From NCBI GenBank assembly GCA_964445195.1, contig CAYUKA010000036.1:1-21798 (forward strand): 21,798 nucleotides of DNA, read 5' to 3'. The DNA is from UM-FILTER-47-13 sp964445195 (lineage in GTDB: Bacteria > Pseudomonadota > Alphaproteobacteria > Micavibrionales > Micavibrionaceae). The translations under genes were made by a program, and so were the position numbers. Shown here piece by piece: positions 1 to 7,490 of the stretch. Every line of letters begins with the position of its first letter. Within the stretch, counting starts at the first letter, position 1. The notes below the pieces were generated by a model, which worked only from the letters and a program-made list of their open reading frames with translations, made no database searches and was not told the origin of the DNA.

Positions 1-638
1 TTCATCCGGATCTGGTTGATAAAAATCACCACCGTGCGCGAACGGGAAATCGAGCCCGTCAGTTTCCGCAGCGCCTGTGACATCAGCCGCGCCTGCAGCC
101 CCACATGCGAGTCACCCATCTCACCTTCAAGTTCCGCCCGCGGCACCAGCGCCGCCACCGAATCAATCACCAGCACATCCAGCGCCCCGGAGCGTACCAG
201 CGTATCAGCGATCTCCAGCGCCTGCTCCCCGGCATCCGGCTGCGAGATCAGCAAATTATCAACATCACAGCCCAGCTTACGGGCATAACCGGGGTCAAGC
301 GCATGCTCCGCATCAACAATCGCGCAGGTACCGCCAATCTTTTGCGCCTCGGCGATCACATGCAGCGCCAGTGTTGTCTTACCGGAACTTTCCGGCCCGT
401 AAATCTCGGTGATCCGACCGCGCGGCAATCCGCCAATCCCAAGTCCGATATCCAGTCCGATCGAGCCGGTCGAAATGCTCTCAACCTCCATCGGGTTATG
501 TTCGCCGTTCAGCTTCATGATAGAGCCTTTACCAAAAGCCCGTTCGATCTGCGACAACGCCGCATCCAGCGCTTTTTGCCTGTCGCCCGCAGAAGTCTTG
601 TCCATATCGTCCCCCGTTTTAAGCTTCGTGACTGTCAT
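1..638 (-). CDS. recA: Recombinase RecA, N-terminal part (runs off the window)
   Basis: RecA is the DNA strand-exchange ATPase and the co-protease that triggers LexA self-cleavage. About 212 residues are present, ending at NQIRM at the window edge, so the C-terminal part lies outside. The Walker A motif GPESSGKTT, the Walker B-like stretch LDVLVIDSVAALVPRAELEG and the L1-region sequence SHVGLQARLMSQALRKLTGS are all readable. I start at ATG 636-638 because AAGGGG lies seven bases upstream; a second in-frame ATG at 603-605 (MDKTSAGDRQ, nearer the usual RecA start) also has a G-rich site, so the true start could be there. A LexA box lies 115 bases upstream, which fits SOS control. It follows the 770-1228 gene on the same strand but probably has its own promoter. 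Identification is certain; only the start is open. Confidence 0.97.
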   Translation of the reverse strand, partial: MTVTKLKTGDDMDKTSAGDRQKALDAALSQIERAFGKGSIMKLNGEHNPMEVESISTGSIGLDIGLGIGGLPRGRITEIYGPESSGKTTLALHVIAEAQKIGGTCAIVDAEHALDPGYARKLGCDVDNLLISQPDAGEQALEIADTLVRSGALDVLVIDSVAALVPRAELEGEMGDSHVGLQARLMSQALRKLTGSISRSRTVVIFINQIRM

Positions 639-752
639 AATTGATCCCCTTACTGTGCATAGTTTCCAAAAGAACGCAATGGCGCGTTAACGAATCGCCA
701 CCAGATATCTACAGATCAATGTACATGATTTGTTCCTACTGTAAAGCAAAAA

Positions 753-767
753 GAACAAAATTGGAAC
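753..767 (-). promoter_or_regulatory. LexA box of recA
   Basis: On the minus strand the sequence is GTTCCAATTTTGTTC, an exact match to the alphaproteobacterial LexA operator GTTC-N7-GTTC. It lies in the 131-bp gap upstream of recA, just past the stop codon of the preceding gene. Position and match both point to SOS repression of recA. A clear -35/-10 pair was not evident beside it. Confidence 0.85.
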
Positions 768-769
768 AA

Positions 770-1228
770 TTAGCCCATAACCAACCGTTTTAAGGCACTG
801 CCGGCATACCGGGCGGCTATCCGGGAATCCTGTGCGGCCTCTCTCGCCGCGCCGCGCGCCAGCGCACGGCCGTCAACTGCCGGGGAACCGCCTTCATACG
901 CCGGCTCAATCATGTCCCCGTACCGGCGTACAAGAGCGGCACCGTCAAAGGCTTCCCTCATATAGCTTTGCAGCCTTCGCGCCGTCAGCGTCTTGCTCGT
1001 TTTCGCCCAGGCGACCGTCGCAATCATAACCATTATGCCCAACCCAAACATCGGTACGGGTGCTGCGACCACAACCAGATAACCGGCATATAAAGGATAA
1101 CGCCACGGATTCCGAAGGGTCTCGTCCCTGACAAAGCCGGTTATGGCCGTCATGAGGGCCACACTGCGCAACTGCATGCGATCGGCTTTTGAAAGCGTGT
1201 TAAAAACGGATTGGCACGCGCAACTCAT
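770..1228 (-). CDS. Small membrane protein of unknown function
   Basis: I do not recognise this 152-residue protein. It has a central hydrophobic stretch at about residues 45-75 (YLVVVAAPVPMFGLGIMVMI) that could form one long or two short membrane segments. The C-terminal half is Ala/Arg-rich, probably helical, and cytoplasmic if the positive-inside rule holds. I chose ATG 1226-1228 because AAGAAAGG lies eight bases upstream; an upstream in-frame ATG at 1256-1258 has no ribosome-binding site and would break the palindrome at 1244-1257. It lies 53 bases beyond cckA on the same strand and ends just before the recA LexA box. The neighbourhood gives no firm role. Confidence 0.6.
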   Translation of the reverse strand: MSCACQSVFNTLSKADRMQLRSVALMTAITGFVRDETLRNPWRYPLYAGYLVVVAAPVPMFGLGIMVMIATVAWAKTSKTLTARRLQSYMREAFDGAALVRRYGDMIEPAYEGGSPAVDGRALARGAAREAAQDSRIAARYAGSALKRLVMG

Positions 1229-1243
1229 AAGCGTAGCCTTTCT

Positions 1244-1257
1244 TGTTCGACAGAACA
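1244..1257. promoter_or_regulatory. Short palindrome upstream of the 770-1228 gene
   Basis: TGTTC-GACA-GAACA is a perfect 5-bp inverted repeat with a 4-base centre, directly upstream of the ribosome-binding site of the small membrane protein gene. It could be an operator or a small mRNA hairpin. It does not match the direct-repeat LexA box. Confidence 0.3.
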
Positions 1258-1281
1258 TTACGAAATTAATCAGTCCTGCGC

Positions 1282-3777
1282 CTAATCTTCCAGCGCTTCC
1301 TTGACCTTGGCCGCCAGCTGCTTGAGCGTAAAGGGCTTCGGCAGGAACCAGGTATTCTCGCCCATATGGTCTTTGAGTTTTTCCTCGGTATAACCGGAAA
1401 TATAGATAATCTTCAGCTTCGGAAGAATGTCGCGGATCCTGCCGGCCAGGGTCGGCCCGTCCATATTCGGCATAATCACATCGGTAATCAGCAGATCAAG
1501 ACCGTCATCACCCTGCTGTTCAAAGACGCTGAGCGCCGCTTCACCGCTATCGGCCTCAAGCACTTCATAGCCTTTGTTCGACAGCGCCCGGGCGCTGAAA
1601 GTCCGCACAGCATCCTCATCCTCAACCAGCAAAATCCGTGCCGTCCCGGTCAGATCGCGGGCTTCGTCTTCTTCCTGTTCAGTGTCATCATCCTGTTCCG
1701 CCTCCTCATCATCCAGACGCGGCAGGTAAATCGTGAATGTCGTGCCCTTGCCGACCGTGCTGTCGACATCGAGATACCCGCCGGTCTGGCGGATAATACC
1801 GTAAACCGTTGCCAAGCCCAGACCGGTGCCTGAACCAACCTCCTTGGTCGTAAAGAACGGCTCGAAGATACGGTTTAGATTCTCTTCCGGTATACCACAG
1901 CCGTTATCCCGCACCGCCAGAGTTACCCACTGCCCGGCCGGCATCGTATCGCCACCGCGCTCGACCGCGCGTTTGGTTTCATAGCTGCCTGTTTCAATCG
2001 TCAGGATACCGCCTTCCTCGTCCATCGCATCGCGGGCATTGACGGCGAGATTAATCAGCACCTGTTCCATCTGGCCGACATCAACCTTGACCAACCCGGC
2101 ATCCTGCCCGTGCTTGACATCAAGCTCGATATTCGCGCCGATCAGGCGCCGCAATAGATGTGAAAGCTCGGTCAGGATATCGGTCAGGTCCTGCACCCGC
2201 GGCCGCAGGGTCTGCTGGCGCGAAAAGGCCAGCAGCTGCCGCACAAGATTGGCCGCCCGGTTAGAGTTCTGCTTGATCTGCATGATATCGGAAAAAGAGG
2301 GATCACCCGGCTTGTGCCGCAATAACAACAAATCACAAAAACCGATAATCGCGGTCAGCAGATTATTAAAATCATGCGCAACACCACCGGCAAGCTGGCC
2401 GATCGCCTGCATTTTCTGGGACTGGACGAATTGCGCTTCCAGCTCCTTTTGCTGCGTCAGGTCAATAAAATGCAGCACCAGGTTCTCGCCGCCGGCGAGC
2501 CGCCGCGCATACATCTGAACCATGACCTCGCGGTCCTTGCCGAGCAGGGCAATCTCCATCGGCGCGCTGACCGCCGCTTCGGAGTCCATCGATTTCAAAA
2601 GCGTCATCGCCCGGGTACGGTCGTCATCCTTGATGACCGCCTCAAACTGCCGCCCTTCCATCTCGGCAACTTCATAGCCCAGCATCGCGGCCAGCGCCGG
2701 GTTACAATCATCGAACGCACCGGCAGAATTAATCATCGCAATCCCGAGCGGCGCTTCTTCGTAAAAGCGCTGGAACTTGTCTTCGGAGGCCTGCAACGCC
2801 TGCCGCATCGCGCGCTCCGCGGTCAGGTCATGGACAACGCCCCGCGTACGCACGATCCCGCCGCCTTCATTGACCACCGCCTGGCTGATCGACGCCGCAA
2901 AAGTCTTGCCGCCCGGGCCTTTCATTACAACTTCGGCCATCTGTTTGGCGCCGCCATGGGCGGTAATGTCATAGGGTCGCGCATTATCCGGCGGCGTTTC
3001 AAAATAGGTATGCAGCCGGCCTTTCGAGAGCACCGTGTAAATATCTTCCCCCAGCCAGCGCGCCAACGTTGCATTTAAAAACACGAACTGCCCTTTTTCG
3101 TCGACGGAGAAGAATCCGACCGGCGCATTGTCGGTGAAGTCGATCAGCTTCTCCCGCTCATCGCGGATCGCCCGGTCAATCTCCAGCTTCTGGGTAATAT
3201 CATCGATACGCCAGTGAATATAGCCCGCCCAGCCGGCCACCGGCTGCGCCGTAATCTGGTACCACGAATCGCGATCATCATACGTGCAGTGCAATTCGAT
3301 TGAATCGGTCAGGCCCCGGTGCGCCTGATCGGCCAGCATACGGAAATGCGCCAGCGTTTCTTCATCCTGCCGAAAAAGCTGCGAAAGATTTTCAAGCGTT
3401 GCGTCGCCAAAGTCATCACATAGATCAACGAATTTCTGGTTCGCATATATAGTATGATCAGACGCATCGGTAATCAGGCGCGCGCCGCGGCTGCCTTCCA
3501 GCACTTCCTTAATCAGCTCGCGCTCTTTTTCCTGTGTGCTGCGAATGTGAAACGATTTCTGGACGTAATAGGAAATCGCCGCCGCCGCGATAAAGGCCAG
3601 CAGCGCCGCAGCCACCGCCTCGGCCTGGATTTCGATCATAATCGCCGCAATGGTGCAAACGACCAGGTACAGAAGCACCAGCACAACCGAAACCACCACG
3701 CCGCCGCGGCTGACCTTCTGTTTGTCCGCCGCCTCCACAGTACGGTGATGCTTGGTGATAAATGATGAATGGTCCAT
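1282..3777 (-). CDS. cckA: Hybrid sensor histidine kinase, CckA type
   Basis: An 831-residue hybrid kinase. CckA feeds phosphate through ChpT to CtrA and CpdR, controlling cell cycle and often flagellar genes in Alphaproteobacteria. Two membrane helices lie at about 26-48 and 51-71, followed by three PAS-like regions (about 85-195, 205-320, 330-445). The phospho-accepting His468 sits in GGVAHDFNN, the N box is NLAVNARDAM (576-585), the G1 box DNGCGIP starts at 624 and G2 GSGTGLGLATVYG at 648. An acidic linker (about 689-707) leads to a receiver with ILLVEDED, Asp766 and Lys814. It is longer than the Caulobacter protein (about 690 residues), chiefly from the extra N-terminal PAS region. Position beside flhB and near recA supports CckA rather than another hybrid kinase. 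All catalytic residues are intact. Confidence 0.9.
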   Translation of the reverse strand: MDHSSFITKHHRTVEAADKQKVSRGGVVVSVVLVLLYLVVCTIAAIMIEIQAEAVAAALLAFIAAAAISYYVQKSFHIRSTQEKERELIKEVLEGSRGARLITDASDHTIYANQKFVDLCDDFGDATLENLSQLFRQDEETLAHFRMLADQAHRGLTDSIELHCTYDDRDSWYQITAQPVAGWAGYIHWRIDDITQKLEIDRAIRDEREKLIDFTDNAPVGFFSVDEKGQFVFLNATLARWLGEDIYTVLSKGRLHTYFETPPDNARPYDITAHGGAKQMAEVVMKGPGGKTFAASISQAVVNEGGGIVRTRGVVHDLTAERAMRQALQASEDKFQRFYEEAPLGIAMINSAGAFDDCNPALAAMLGYEVAEMEGRQFEAVIKDDDRTRAMTLLKSMDSEAAVSAPMEIALLGKDREVMVQMYARRLAGGENLVLHFIDLTQQKELEAQFVQSQKMQAIGQLAGGVAHDFNNLLTAIIGFCDLLLLRHKPGDPSFSDIMQIKQNSNRAANLVRQLLAFSRQQTLRPRVQDLTDILTELSHLLRRLIGANIELDVKHGQDAGLVKVDVGQMEQVLINLAVNARDAMDEEGGILTIETGSYETKRAVERGGDTMPAGQWVTLAVRDNGCGIPEENLNRIFEPFFTTKEVGSGTGLGLATVYGIIRQTGGYLDVDSTVGKGTTFTIYLPRLDDEEAEQDDDTEQEEDEARDLTGTARILLVEDEDAVRTFSARALSNKGYEVLEADSGEAALSVFEQQGDDGLDLLITDVIMPNMDGPTLAGRIRDILPKLKIIYISGYTEEKLKDHMGENTWFLPKPFTLKQLAAKVKEALED

Positions 3778-3810
3778 ATGCCGCCGGCCGTTAGGATTGC
3801 GCCCTGCGCC

Positions 3811-3840
3811 ATTATAAACCAGCCTTCAGCAAATGGCGAA
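3811..3840 (-). promoter_or_regulatory. Candidate sigma-70 promoter of cckA
   Basis: A perfect TATAAT -10 hexamer on the minus strand (3811-3816) lies about 35 bases upstream of the cckA start. The -35 is weak (TTCGCC, 3835-3840, 18-base spacer). No CtrA box (TTAA-N7-TTAA) was seen nearby. Confidence 0.45.
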
Positions 3841-3878
3841 GGGCAAATGATGACCGGACGGCATCGCAACAATTACAT

Positions 3879-4289
3879 TCATGACAGTGGTGGTCTGACA
3901 CCGGGCGGCAGCTCGGTATAAGCAATACCAAAACGTTCATGCTGTTCCCTGAAAAACGCCTGAAGACGGGGATGGGAAGCTGCCCGCAACATGGCCGCTT
4001 TCGCTTCCTGCCACGAAACGAGTGCATCGCCGGTCTTTTCAAACGCCGGCGATAAGCGCTGCTTGGCCTGATCCACGGTATCTGGCGGATAGTGCTGCAA
4101 AGAATAAGTGACCATGCCCATGTCTTTTAAACTATCCAAAACGCTATCGACGTCCCCGTGATAAGCCCGATAGGCTTCCGCATAAGCCTGACCTTCCGGG
4201 CTCTCCGCAAGCTCCCTCGGCATAAAGCCGGGATTTAAAAACAGGATCCTGTCTTCAGGGGTACTCGTCCCCGCGTTTTCGTCGCTCAT
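3879..4289 (-). CDS. Small soluble protein of unknown function
   Basis: A 136-residue protein I do not recognise. It is hydrophilic, with no signal peptide or membrane helix. The first 25 residues look disordered (Ser/Thr/Glu/Asp-rich) and the rest is probably helical, with repeated acidic and aromatic positions (AYAEAYRAYHGDVDSVLDS, 35-53) and a Pro-rich tail ending PPGVRPPLS. The start is well supported: AAGGA lies seven bases before ATG. It follows flhB after 70 bases and precedes cckA by 101 bases on the same strand, so it may be co-transcribed with flhB. Its place between the export switch and CckA makes a flagellar or cell-cycle accessory role possible, but nothing in the residues shows it. 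Confidence 0.65.
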   Translation of the reverse strand: MSDENAGTSTPEDRILFLNPGFMPRELAESPEGQAYAEAYRAYHGDVDSVLDSLKDMGMVTYSLQHYPPDTVDQAKQRLSPAFEKTGDALVSWQEAKAAMLRAASHPRLQAFFREQHERFGIAYTELPPGVRPPLS

Positions 4290-4359
4290 GTCATGTTCCT
4301 TGATTTACGGCATATCTTTACCATAAAAAATAAATCGTGCGCAATCATTATGTCAGTGC

Positions 4360-5436
4360 TTAATTGAGCTTCCCTTTGAGCTTGAAAACATAGGAGATGA
4401 CTTCAGCGACAGCCTTGTAATGCTCGGCCGGCACCATCTCGTCGATATCGACCGTATCATAGAGCACACGGGCCAGGGGCGGGTTTTCATAGAGCACGAT
4501 ATCATGTTCTTTCGCCACTTCACGAATGCGCAACGCCGTTTCGTCAATGCCCTTGGCAATACAGACCGGCGCGTCCATCTGGTCCGGGTCGTATTTCAGG
4601 GCAATCGAAAAGTGCGTTGGGTTGGTAATGACGACATCGGCCTGCGGCACAGCCTGCATCATCCGCTGACGCGCCCGCTCTGCCCGCAGCTGCCGCAGCT
4701 TGGCCCGGACATGCGGATCGCCCTCGGTCTGCTTGTATTCGTCTTTCAGCTCCTGCTTGGTCATGCGCATCTTCTTGTGATGCTCGGTGCGCTGGAAAAT
4801 AATATCGATAACGGCAATGACAACCAGCGCGACCAGAATGCCCACCAGCAGCAGGACCACCAGTTCAAGCAGTTCATCCATCACCGTCGGCAGCGGCAGG
4901 CCGACATAGTTTTCGACCCGGCCGTAAAACGGGTAAAGCAGGATCAGGCCAACAGCCCCGATAATAAGGATTTTCAGCAATCCCTTGGCAAACTCCATCA
5001 ACGCGCGCATGGAAAACAGCCGCTTGAAGCCCTGAATCGGCGAAACCTTGCTCAGGTCGGGCTTGACAGCCTCCGGCGCAAAGAGCGGCCCGACCTGTAA
5101 AAACGGACCGATGAAAGCGGTAAACATCAGGATCAGCAGCGGCAAAGAAAAAATCCACAGGATCGTCCAGAACGACTCGCCCAGCGTATCGGCAATCCCT
5201 TCCGCCCCCGCGGGCAGGGCGTGAGGCATCGCCAGATACGTCTTCATATGCTCGGCCATATTTGCGAACACGACGGGCGACAGGAACCCGATCAGGATCG
5301 TCGCCGCCAGCAGCATCAACCAGTTATTGACCTCGCGCGATAAGGCGACCTGCCCCTTCTTGCGGCTTTCTTCAAGCCGTTTCGGGGTCGGCTCTTCGGT
5401 CTTCTGTGAGTCGTCAGCCTGTTCGTTATCGGACAT
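4360..5436 (-). CDS. flhB: Flagellar export apparatus switch protein FlhB
   Basis: A full-length FlhB of 358 residues. FlhB belongs to the inner-membrane export gate and switches substrate class from rod/hook to filament after self-cleavage. Four hydrophobic segments are visible at about 38-60, 90-115, 145-170 and 188-214, followed by the cytoplasmic linker and the autocleavage motif NPTH at 272-275. The C-terminal domain ends VAEVISYVFKLKGKLN, typical of the family. The N-terminus carries the usual EEPTPKRLEESRKKGQV signature (15-31). The upstream ribosome-binding site is weak. The gene is cut off from fliR by a plus-strand SDR gene, so either the fliR transcript runs antisense through the SDR gene or flhB has a promoter I could not identify in 5437-5562. 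Confidence 0.97.
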   Translation of the reverse strand: MSDNEQADDSQKTEEPTPKRLEESRKKGQVALSREVNNWLMLLAATILIGFLSPVVFANMAEHMKTYLAMPHALPAGAEGIADTLGESFWTILWIFSLPLLILMFTAFIGPFLQVGPLFAPEAVKPDLSKVSPIQGFKRLFSMRALMEFAKGLLKILIIGAVGLILLYPFYGRVENYVGLPLPTVMDELLELVVLLLVGILVALVVIAVIDIIFQRTEHHKKMRMTKQELKDEYKQTEGDPHVRAKLRQLRAERARQRMMQAVPQADVVITNPTHFSIALKYDPDQMDAPVCIAKGIDETALRIREVAKEHDIVLYENPPLARVLYDTVDIDEMVPAEHYKAVAEVISYVFKLKGKLN

Positions 5437-5503
5437 TCTTACATTTTATCACGAAACGTCCCTTTCGCAGCGCGTTTCACGACACATTATGCACTGAATA
5501 TAA

Positions 5504-5532
5504 TTGACACTTTTATTTTTACATATTATAAA
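5504..5532 (+). promoter_or_regulatory. Near-consensus sigma-70 promoter of the SDR gene
   Basis: TTGACA (5504-5509) and TATAAA (5527-5532) are separated by exactly 17 bases, the best sigma-70 match seen in the window, within an AT-rich stretch unlike its surroundings. Transcription would begin near 5539, so the mRNA leader is very short: about 23 bases to ATG 5563, or about 6 to TTG 5545. Confidence 0.75.
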
Positions 5533-5562
5533 GCCGGTGATCATTTGACAGCGATAAACGAT

Positions 5563-6336
5563 ATGCGCAAAACAATTCTGATTATCGGCGGGTCCGGCAC
5601 GCTGGGCCAGAACCTGACCCCACGGCTGGTTACGGCGGGATACGATGTCATTATCGGCGACATTTGGCCCCCCGCCGGTAACACGCCAGCTCGCTATATT
5701 CAAATGGATGCCACTGATCCTGATTCCCTGCAAGACGCCTGCGCCAGGATTGAAGCCGACGGCATCCAGGTGACACATATTATGAATACAGTCGGCCTTC
5801 TGGCTGAGAGCGGCCTGACTGATATCTTCCAGACCAGCGCCGAAGAAATACAGCGCACCATTGATGTGAACCTGCTGAGCCAGATCCTGCCCGTCCGCTT
5901 TTTTGGCGAACATTTGATGACTGGTGACGGCGACAAAAGCTTCGTCCTCGTTTCCTCTGTCAATGCTCACACAGGATACAGTATTCCGTTTTACAGCGCG
6001 GCCAAGGGCGGCCTGCACAGCTTTATCAGGCCCGCGGCGATGCAACTTGGCGCCGGCAATGTCCGCATAAATATCGTGACACCGGGCACGGTCATAACAC
6101 CCGAAACCGAAACCCAGCCCAAGAACTTTGCCGACCGGGCCGAAGCGGCCGCCCTCAAACGGTTATGCTCTGTTGATGAAATCGCCGAAGCCATGCTCTG
6201 CTGCGTAAAGCTAACCGGTATGACGGGGCAGGAAATTGTCGTTGATGCCGGGCAATCTCTGAATCCTTCAGAATCTCTGTTCGATCAGCAGCGCCGGGGT
6301 ACAGTACCCCCCACCAGCCAGGCACAACCCGCCTAG
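5563..6336 (+). CDS. Short-chain dehydrogenase/reductase (SDR) family protein
   Basis: A 257-residue classical-type SDR, an NAD(P)-dependent oxidoreductase; the substrate is unknown. It shows the Rossmann glycine motif GGSGTLG (9-15), the structural Asn in DVNLLS (103), the catalytic Ser in VSSVNA (about 132) and YSAAK with Tyr144 and Lys148. PGTV follows the usual PG position. The NNAG motif is replaced by MNTVG. Length suits the family, with a short Pro/Gln tail. Start is uncertain: ATG 5563 fits the family N-terminus but has no ribosome-binding site, while an in-frame TTG at 5545 follows GGTGA. It is not a flagellar gene, runs opposite to its neighbours, and its TAG overlaps the fliR stop. 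It looks like an insertion into the fliR-flhB block. A role in glycan or flagellin-sugar synthesis is only conceivable. Confidence 0.88.
   Translation: MRKTILIIGGSGTLGQNLTPRLVTAGYDVIIGDIWPPAGNTPARYIQMDATDPDSLQDACARIEADGIQVTHIMNTVGLLAESGLTDIFQTSAEEIQRTIDVNLLSQILPVRFFGEHLMTGDGDKSFVLVSSVNAHTGYSIPFYSAAKGGLHSFIRPAAMQLGAGNVRINIVTPGTVITPETETQPKNFADRAEAAALKRLCSVDEIAEAMLCCVKLTGMTGQEIVVDAGQSLNPSESLFDQQRRGTVPPTSQAQPA
6292..6310. repeat. GC-rich palindrome, copy 1 (3' end of SDR gene)
   Basis: CGCCGGGGTA, then CA, then GTACCCC. It is a near-perfect inverted repeat inside the last codons of the SDR gene, close to the convergent fliR stop. The same left and right parts recur at 10592-10608 without the central CA. 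Confidence 0.5.
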
Positions 6337-7103
6337 CCGCCGCTTAAGAAAAAGACCATCCCTTCCTCGAACTTGGAAAGCCAGAACAGCATCGCCGCCG
6401 AAATTGTCAGCGAGAGTGTCACCAGCGCCATCATGATCTGCAGCGGCAGCGCAATCAGGAACACCTGTATCTGCGGCATCAGGCGCGTCAGCACCCCCAT
6501 GCCGATATAAAGCAGCAAGGCGACAACAAAGAACGGCGCTGCAATCTGTACACCGATCATAAAGCTGTTGGCCACGGCCTTGGCCATGAACTGCGCCATC
6601 GATCCGGTATCAGGCACCGCGCCAATCGGGAACAGCTCATAACTGCCGACCAGGCCGTAAAACAGCAGGTGATGCATCTCGGTCGCGAACAGCAACACCA
6701 CGCCGGTAATCGACAGCAGCGCCCCGATCAGCGAGCCCTGCGTTGCAAAAGCCGGGTTAAAAATCTGCGCGTTACCCAAACCCGACATCATCGAAATCGC
6801 CATACCGGCCGTATCGAGCGCGATCATGAAAATCCGGGCAATCGTGCCGATAAACAGGCCGACGATGAACTCCATCCCGATAAGCACGAACAGCATCATC
6901 GTCGTCGGCACCGGGTTCGGCACATGCTGGGCGACCAGCGGCGCCAGTACCAGCGATAGGCCCAGAGCAATATATAAGCGAATATTCCGCGGTGTAAACG
7001 AATCGCCGATCCCCGGCATGATCGTCAGGGCCGCGCCGATCCGTGCGAAGGTCAGCATAAAGGCAAAGACACCCTGAACTAAAAATTCTTCGAGAAGAGT
7101 CAT
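6333..7103 (-). CDS. fliR: Flagellar export gate protein FliR
   Basis: A 256-residue polytopic membrane protein. FliR forms the export gate core together with FliP and FliQ. Several hydrophobic segments run through it, including GAALTIMPGIG near the N-terminus, ALGLSLVLAPLVAQ, MLFVLIGMEFIVGLFIG and a C-terminal MMALVTLSLTISAAMLFW. Family hallmarks are R/G-rich FTPRNIRLYIALGLSLVLAP (about 36-55), the central GMEFIVGLFIG and PFFVVALLLYIGMGVLTRLMPQ. Length is normal. The start has only a weak GGGA upstream. It lies 59 bases after fliQ, and its TAG shares the tetranucleotide CTAG (6333-6336) with the opposing SDR stop. FlhB, its usual next gene, lies beyond the SDR insertion. Confidence 0.96.
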   Translation of the reverse strand: MTLLEEFLVQGVFAFMLTFARIGAALTIMPGIGDSFTPRNIRLYIALGLSLVLAPLVAQHVPNPVPTTMMLFVLIGMEFIVGLFIGTIARIFMIALDTAGMAISMMSGLGNAQIFNPAFATQGSLIGALLSITGVVLLFATEMHHLLFYGLVGSYELFPIGAVPDTGSMAQFMAKAVANSFMIGVQIAAPFFVVALLLYIGMGVLTRLMPQIQVFLIALPLQIMMALVTLSLTISAAMLFWLSKFEEGMVFFLSGG

Positions 7104-7117
7104 AAGAATCCCAGCGT

Positions 7118-7163
7118 ATCAGAATCTCGAAATCTCAGAAACGCCTAGTTCCGAAATTCTGAT
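7118..7163. repeat. Inverted repeat in the fliQ-fliR spacer
   Basis: ATCAGAAT (7118-7125) and ATTCTGAT (7156-7163) are perfect 8-base arms about a 30-base loop. The loop also holds short repeated words (AATCTC twice, CGAAAT twice). The distal arm reaches the fliQ stop codon. Without a T-run it is unlikely to be a terminator. Confidence 0.5.
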
Positions 7164-7429
7164 TACTGTAACCCGATCATACGGTCAGCAAGGGTTTCCA
7201 TGAAGGTCGTCATGATCGCCGCAAAACCGGGAAAAAACAGGAAAATCGCCAGGAAAATCGCGATAATTTTGGGCACGAACACCAGTGTGATTTCCTGGAT
7301 TTGCGTCAGGGCCTGGAACAGCGCAATCGTCACCCCGACCGCGAGGCCAATCAACATGACAGGCGCCCCCAGTTGCAGGGCAATCAGGATCGCTTCACGG
7401 ACGGTTTCAATGATTTCGGTCTGGTTCAT
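7163..7429 (-). CDS. fliQ: Flagellar export gate protein FliQ
   Basis: An 88-residue protein with the two membrane helices of FliQ (about 16-38 and 50-75), the normal length and layout. FliQ packs around FliP and FliR in the export gate. Family features include the N-terminal EIIETVREAI helix, GAPVMLIGLAVGVTIALFQALTQIQE and FVPKIIAIFLA. No ribosome-binding site is visible upstream of ATG 7427-7429; a 16-base tandem duplication fills that place. It is separated from fliE by 91 bases of repeat-rich spacer, whereas these genes are usually tightly packed. Confidence 0.96.
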   Translation of the reverse strand: MNQTEIIETVREAILIALQLGAPVMLIGLAVGVTIALFQALTQIQEITLVFVPKIIAIFLAIFLFFPGFAAIMTTFMETLADRMIGLQ

Positions 7430-7430
7430 G

Positions 7431-7462
7431 GTGACTTGAGAATGTAGTGACTTAGGAATGTG
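7431..7462. repeat. 16-bp tandem duplication before fliQ
   Basis: GTGACTTGAGAATGTA (7431-7446) is followed immediately by GTGACTTAGGAATGTG (7447-7462), 13 of 16 positions identical. It begins one base upstream of the fliQ start codon and occupies the region where a ribosome-binding site would be. Confidence 0.7.
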
Positions 7463-7490
7463 ATCATTTATGACGAGTCGCTTCTTTATT

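Noticed and set aside
2374..3078. Long plus-strand reading frame opposite cckA (234 codons)
   Set aside because: It lies wholly antisense to a clear kinase, has an Arg/His-rich composition typical of the reverse of GC-rich code, and no ribosome-binding site.
3778..3878. CtrA binding sites near cckA and the flagellar promoters
   Set aside because: No TTAA-N7-TTAA was found in the main intergenic gaps examined; TTAA near 14539 has an 8-base spacing to TTAT and does not fit.
5449..6045. 198-codon minus-strand frame opposite the SDR gene
   Set aside because: The plus-strand frame has the full set of SDR catalytic motifs and a promoter; the opposite frame shows no family features.
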